In this document: one piece after another, positions 31,247 through 34,263 of the stretch
Numbering within the stretch: position 1 is the first letter of the stretch
Layout: each line of letters begins with the position of its first letter
Virus record (IMG/VR): IMGVR_UViG_3300023172_005382
Location: 1 to 34,263 of that record
DNA length: 34,263 nt
Reading direction: 5' to 3' (one strand)
Source: a virus
The notes under the pieces: generated by a model
What the model was told of the DNA's origin: nothing
Databases searched by the model: none
Seen by the model: only the letters and a program-made list of their open reading frames with translations
Made by a program: the position numbers and the translations under genes

Positions 31247-32035
31247 CTAAAGATTTTCTAGGTCAGCAAAAGCATCGTCAAGATCTTTCATCGTGTTCGA
31301 TGAAGAATCAGAGCTTTCGGACTCCGGAGCTTTTGAGGACTTGGTGCTAAAGTCTCCGCGTGAAGTGCCAGAAGATTCTTCTGGATCTTCAAGCCAGGCA
31401 TTGATAATTTTTTCCAGCTCTTCGTAAGACTTGCACGAATACATTTCATCGAGATTCGGGATGTTATCAATCCACTCCTTAGCCTGCTTTTTGCTGGATG
31501 CAAGAGCTGTAGCTTTTGGACGAGGACGTACAGAAGTCTCAGCCCACATACGACCAGGTTGTTTTGAGCAGGAAACCTTGATGTCAAAACCTTCGTTCAC
31601 ATCGGTGATGTCTCCATAGTCAGAGTCCAACATGATCTTAAGCAGATCTTGATAAACTGTCTTGCCGAAAGACCACAGGCGAACACCTTTATCTTCTTCT
31701 CCGCGCACAATCACAGCTGCATAGCTGCGCATCTTAGGATAGAGCTTTTTGGCAAGCTCGTAGGATTCTTTGGTATCATCGCTACGAAGCTTGGTGATGA
31801 GCTCTTGAAAGGGATCAGGCTTGCCAAACTGATAAGGTGCCAGAAGGCCCGGGTTATTACCAATGTTGTAATAAAAGTAACGCTCCTTGAAAGGCTGACC
31901 GTCGTTGTCCGGAAAAGCAATAATGCGAACCGTCTCTTCTTCGTTTTCGGTCGGACGCCACATGGTATTCTTGCGCGAATTAACGCCGCTCAGTTGATTG
32001 AGCTTCTTCTGCAATGCTGCTAGATTAACTGCCAT
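31247..32035 (-). CDS. Single-stranded DNA-binding protein (T4 gp32-like)
   Basis: This encodes 262 residues with GGAGG eight bases before the ATG. The N-terminal basic helix (Leu-Gln-Lys-Lys-Leu-Asn-Gln-Leu) is the cooperativity segment. The OB core (about 25-200) has Trp-Arg-Pro near 27, Val-Arg-Ile-Ile-Ala-Phe-Pro near 36, Arg-Tyr-Phe-Tyr-Tyr near 51 and a late Pro-Arg-Pro-Lys. The tail after about 215 is Ser-rich and then acidic (Asp-Leu-Asp-Asp-Ala-Phe-Ala-Asp-Leu), the part that in gp32 contacts replication partners. The Cys/His zinc ligands of T4 gp32 are not evident. It has its own terminator and probable promoter. Confidence 0.9.
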   Translation of the reverse strand: MAVNLAALQKKLNQLSGVNSRKNTMWRPTENEEETVRIIAFPDNDGQPFKERYFYYNIGNNPGLLAPYQFGKPDPFQELITKLRSDDTKESYELAKKLYPKMRSYAAVIVRGEEDKGVRLWSFGKTVYQDLLKIMLDSDYGDITDVNEGFDIKVSCSKQPGRMWAETSVRPRPKATALASSKKQAKEWIDNIPNLDEMYSCKSYEELEKIINAWLEDPEESSGTSRGDFSTKSSKAPESESSDSSSNTMKDLDDAFADLENL

Positions 32036-32051
32036 TTTCTAAACCTCCATA

Positions 32052-32088
32052 ATGTTAAATTGGCAAAATTCAAATTGCAATATGCAAT
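32052..32088 (-). promoter_or_regulatory. Probable promoter and operator-like palindrome before the ssb gene
   Basis: TTGCAA (32080-32075) and TAACAT (32057-32052) are 17 bases apart on the minus strand. A perfect six-base inverted repeat, ATTGCA-TAT-TGCAAT (32088-32074), covers the -35 element, so a bound protein would block it. The gap 32036-32128 is otherwise AT-rich with a doubled TTTAAAC. Confidence 0.4.
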
Positions 32089-32128
32089 CGATTAGAATAT
32101 TAGTAGTTTAAAGTTTAAAATACAAAAA

Positions 32129-32398
32129 TTATTTGCGCTTATTTTTAGGTGGTCGCGCTCCACCAAAAGCATCTCCGGCAGCTTCAGCCGGCGACTTGCG
32201 ATGATCTACTCTGGAATTGGGATAAGTGGCATCAGTACCAAGAGGAGTTGTGGCTCCGGCAATATTTGCCACCACGCTCTGTTCCTCTTGTTCATCGTCA
32301 TCTTTTGGCAGATCAGGTTCAGTCAGGAGACCGTTTTCCGGCTCGTCGACGTCTTCTGTCAGCATCCACTTAACGTACTTCCAAAGTTGACCTTGCAT
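32129..32398 (-). CDS. Small acidic hypothetical protein, 89 residues
   Basis: The ATG at 32398 lies 19 bases after the upstream stop. A short amphipathic start (Leu-Trp-Lys-Tyr-Val-Lys-Trp-Met-Leu) is followed by an acidic stretch (Asp-Asp-Asp-Glu-Gln-Glu-Glu), then Val-Val-Ala-Asn-Ile-Ala-Gly-Ala-Thr-Thr-Pro-Leu-Gly-Thr-Asp-Ala near 42-57 and a basic Lys-Asn-Lys-Arg-Lys end. The Gly-x-Thr-Pro-Leu-Gly segment looks like a functional element, perhaps a partner-binding or cleavage site. The family is not recognised. Confidence 0.6.
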   Translation of the reverse strand: MQGQLWKYVKWMLTEDVDEPENGLLTEPDLPKDDDEQEEQSVVANIAGATTPLGTDATYPNSRVDHRKSPAEAAGDAFGGARPPKNKRK

Positions 32399-32402
32399 GC
32401 TT

Positions 32403-32410
32403 ATAAATAT
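32403..32410 (-). promoter_or_regulatory. ATATTTAT element at a gene start
   Basis: ATATTTAT on the minus strand lies four bases before the ATG at 32398, in a 19-base gap with no ribosome binding site. It matches the ATATTTAG elements before 868, 2728 and 7070. Confidence 0.3.
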
Positions 32411-32417
32411 GGCTCTA

Positions 32418-32996
32418 CTAGGATTTCATCTCATTTAAAGCAAACGTTCTGGCAGTGTGCAGAGACTGTGCCAAGGGCAAAATTTCGTTGGCATAGAATC
32501 GATTCTCGTCGTACTGAAAGCCGCCAGAGGTCGCCACAGCCACCCACTCTTCTCGATCGACTTGAAAGCCAAACTTGGCCAGATAGTAAAGAGTGCGATG
32601 TGCCACAGACATCTTGGGACAATTTTCATTGTACTTGTAATTGCGGCCCAATTTTTCTCGGTGCCAATCAGAAGTCTCAGGCAGATACAGGTCCAGACCT
32701 TCCTCCAGATCACCCAGTCGGCCCAGTTCGTGCACTAGAGCCACTCGAACCAGCTTCTTAGGATTAACTACAGCATCAAATGCCCGACAGTGCTTGGCGG
32801 TATTAAGAGCAAAACTGATAAGGCCACCGGGCACGCCACCAAATTCAGGCTTCATATCGCGAGGCGACAAGGCCAGACGCTCTCCTAAAGCCCCCTCCAG
32901 CTTGTCGACAGCATCGTGAGAGTTGGGAAAAAATTTGCGCAGTAACGCAATGTACTTATCGTACGAACCTTTAATATCTTCAGCGTTGTATTCCAT
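32418..32996 (-). CDS. Degenerate HD-domain protein
   Basis: This encodes 192 residues. The layout follows phage HD-domain phosphohydrolases: Gly-Gly-Val-Pro-Gly-Gly-Leu-Ile-Ser near 52-60 with Ala-Lys-His-Cys-Arg, Leu-Val-His-Glu-Leu-Gly-Arg-Leu-Gly-Asp near 86-95, Trp-His-Arg-Glu-Lys-Leu-Gly near 111-117, and Ser-Val-Ala-His-Arg near 129-133. The active family has His-Asp at the second block, where this protein has His-Glu. Later blocks that normally contain His-Asp-Gly and Ala-Asp-Met are Ser-Gly-Gly and Ala-Arg-Thr. Several metal ligands are therefore lost, and a hydrolase role is doubtful. It lies between polymerase and single-strand binding protein genes. Confidence 0.65.
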   Translation of the reverse strand: MEYNAEDIKGSYDKYIALLRKFFPNSHDAVDKLEGALGERLALSPRDMKPEFGGVPGGLISFALNTAKHCRAFDAVVNPKKLVRVALVHELGRLGDLEEGLDLYLPETSDWHREKLGRNYKYNENCPKMSVAHRTLYYLAKFGFQVDREEWVAVATSGGFQYDENRFYANEILPLAQSLHTARTFALNEMKS

Positions 32997-33008
32997 GCTG
33001 ATACTATA

Positions 33009-33521
33009 TTATTTTTTTCGCATTTTTTTAGGAATTATTGTAGGAGTATCTGTTTCTTGTATAGGAATAAAGCTAATCTCATCTTCCAGCTGCAAAACTC
33101 CGGCATTTTCTGCTGCCCAGAGTGTGAGGTGAATATACTTTAGCGCAGATCGCTTATCTAAATCTTTAGATTTTATAGGTACTGTAAAGATTTGATTGTC
33201 TTCAATTTCTTTTAATTCAGGCATTCTGTATGCTTCGGCCATAACCTCGTTATTTTCAATCGCTTGCTCGATGATTGAAAAGGCTTTTTCGATATCTGTA
33301 TTGCCTTCCTGTCTTTTGACTCCCAGGTCATTAAGCAGTTCATTCGGTTCATTTTTTGCACGAACCCCTACCGACGCAACATCGCGGTTAAATTGGCCGC
33401 GACCAACTGCGCCAACTATATCTACTTTTGTAATTCTTTTATCTTTTTTGTCTTTTGGTTGCTCTTTGAGCAGCTCCAACATGGCCCGCTTGATCATCGT
33501 ATTCAATTTTTTGGTGCTCAT
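33009..33521 (-). CDS. Hypothetical protein, 170 residues
   Basis: GAGG precedes the ATG at 33521, 18 bases after the polymerase stop. The N-terminal 50 residues are basic (Lys-Lys-Leu-Asn-Thr-Met-Ile-Lys-Arg, then Lys-Asp-Lys-Lys-Asp-Lys-Arg) with a Gly-Ala-Val-Gly-Arg-Gly segment. The middle is helical and acidic. The C-terminal third has beta character (Ile-Phe-Thr-Val-Pro-Ile and Ile-Ser-Phe-Ile-Pro-Ile) and a Lys-Lys-Met-Arg-Lys-Lys end. The function is not recognised. Its place next to the polymerase suggests a replication accessory. Confidence 0.65.
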   Translation of the reverse strand: MSTKKLNTMIKRAMLELLKEQPKDKKDKRITKVDIVGAVGRGQFNRDVASVGVRAKNEPNELLNDLGVKRQEGNTDIEKAFSIIEQAIENNEVMAEAYRMPELKEIEDNQIFTVPIKSKDLDKRSALKYIHLTLWAAENAGVLQLEDEISFIPIQETDTPTIIPKKMRKK

Positions 33522-33539
33522 ATTGCTAACCTCACTGCA

Positions 33540-34263
33540 CTAATTATCCAGCTCTTCGACTTTAGTTGGAAACCAAGTACCTTCAAAATACAAACTAGAT
33601 GCATTACTGAAAAATTCTTCTTTTGATGTATCGGGCACTTCAACAATCAGTGCATCGTGAATCACGACTAGCGGACGGACTTCCGGGTTGAGCTCGCAAA
33701 GATCGGCAAAGAGCAGCAGAGCCAGTTCGGCAGCAGTCGACTGAACGTAGTGGTTGACCCTTAGCCTCGGTTGCTTGACTGCTTCGTGCAGAGGTCGACC
33801 AAATCTGTTCTTGATAATTCCCTGATTGGCTTGACCATCTAGCTTCTGTTGTAGCCGTGCAATGCCAAAATATTCTTTTACCCTCTCCATTAACTGTTTG
33901 GCCGCGCGCAAATTGCCAAGTTGCGCAGATAGCCGTCGAACTCCAGCGCCGTATAGAGTGCTCAGCGTGGCCAGCTTGGCATCATCGCGATTGGACACTT
34001 CGCACATTTGCATCACCGAAGCATAAACATCCTCGAAGTCTAGCTCGTCAGAACCTTCCCAAAGGGTCACACGAGGCTCAAGTGAGGTGAAGTCAATGGA
34101 ATATATACGTGCATCTTTGCGTGAGCTCTGGATGCAACTACGGGCCTCTCTGGGCAGCGTAAGAAAGTTGGGGCCGTTGGTGACGATCAAGCGACCGGTG
34201 GACGTTCCCGAGGTGGAATATTCGATCCGAGCTGTGCCGTTGATCTGATTGTTCAAATGTTTG
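33540..34263 (-). CDS. Family A DNA polymerase, C-terminal part (runs off the right edge)
   Basis: The frame is open to the window end, giving 240 or more residues; the TTG at 34256 is internal. Counted from that codon, Thr-Gly-Arg-Leu (20-23) belongs to the thumb/palm junction. Motif A is Ile-Asp-Phe-Thr-Ser-Leu-Glu-Pro-Arg (54-62). Motif B is Arg90-x3-Lys94-x7-Tyr102-Gly, with Leu at position 98, equivalent to E. coli Phe762. Motif C is Ile-His-Asp-Ala near the end, where Pol I has His-Asp-Glu. The two catalytic Asp are present. Whether 3'-5' or 5' nuclease domains exist lies outside the window. Confidence 0.92.
   Translation of the reverse strand, partial: KHLNNQINGTARIEYSTSGTSTGRLIVTNGPNFLTLPREARSCIQSSRKDARIYSIDFTSLEPRVTLWEGSDELDFEDVYASVMQMCEVSNRDDAKLATLSTLYGAGVRRLSAQLGNLRAAKQLMERVKEYFGIARLQQKLDGQANQGIIKNRFGRPLHEAVKQPRLRVNHYVQSTAAELALLLFADLCELNPEVRPLVVIHDALIVEVPDTSKEEFFSNASSLYFEGTWFPTKVEELDN

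Noticed and set aside
13608-34263. A 2-aminoadenine (Z) genome system, suggested by Pol A, an HD protein and MazG-like proteins together
   Set aside because: No PurZ homologue is seen, the HD protein lacks intact ligands and does not look like DatZ, and the MazG types do not by themselves identify the pathway.
1-34263. tRNA or other structured RNA genes
   Set aside because: No cloverleaf or CCA-ended candidate was recognised, and nearly all bases are in coupled coding genes; a covariance-model scan was not possible.

Overview
The window is a gene-dense stretch of a large double-stranded DNA tailed bacteriophage, or a closely similar virus-derived element. About 39 protein genes are read, and every one lies on the minus strand. 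Most are coupled by ATGA, GTGA, TAATG or TGATG overlaps or by gaps of under 50 bases, and no stretch of 300 bases lacks a gene. There are no rRNA or tRNA genes, no insertion sequences, and no bacterial housekeeping genes outside DNA and nucleotide metabolism. A T4 gp32-like single-strand binding protein, a gp41/DnaB-like helicase, a 5' nuclease and a two-gene type II topoisomerase point to a T4-like or other large myovirus lineage. The DNA polymerases present are family A and family C (DnaE), not the T4 family B enzyme. The host cannot be named from this sequence.

Transcription runs from high to low coordinates. (1) 34263-28981 plus 28984-27554 is the replication and recombination core: the C-terminal part of a family A polymerase, two or three small proteins including a degenerate HD-fold protein, the single-strand binding protein, RecA/UvsX, 5' nuclease and replicative helicase. 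A clear intrinsic terminator after the binding protein gene is followed by a promoter for recA. (2) 27554-23342 holds a class Ia ribonucleotide reductase, whose small-subunit gene is interrupted by a one-base frameshift, then a small unknown gene and a ClpP-like protease. (3) 23288-18909 holds two recently duplicated pentapeptide-repeat proteins directly upstream of a GyrB/gp39-like and a GyrA/gp52-like topoisomerase subunit. (4) 18908-13608 is a nucleotide-metabolism cluster: three MazG/dUTPase-type all-alpha pyrophosphohydrolases (one fused to a HAD nucleotidase), an Fpg/Nei glycosylase without zinc-finger cysteines, a divergent ThyX, a thymidylate-kinase-like P-loop kinase and a nucleoside 2-deoxyribosyltransferase. 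(5) 13517-7116 begins after a terminator whose loop carries a promoter and encodes DnaE, a sugar-nucleotide epimerase, thymidine kinase, a DHH phosphoesterase and dCMP deaminase. (6) 7070-1 has the character of a late/virion region: acidic or coiled-coil proteins of unknown role, a pair of membrane proteins, and two proteins that keep an enzyme fold (superoxide dismutase, pterin carbinolamine dehydratase) but have lost catalytic residues.

Together the genes make deoxynucleotides (ribonucleotide reductase, dCMP deaminase, ThyX, kinases, salvage), clean up the pool (MazG/dUTPase, HAD and DHH proteins), and replicate, unwind, recombine and repair DNA. The most notable points are the two polymerase families in one phage, the nrdB frameshift, the duplicated pentapeptide genes abutting the phage topoisomerase, the pyrophosphatase-HAD fusion, the terminator-promoter overlaps, and the enzyme folds that appear to have been retired from catalysis.
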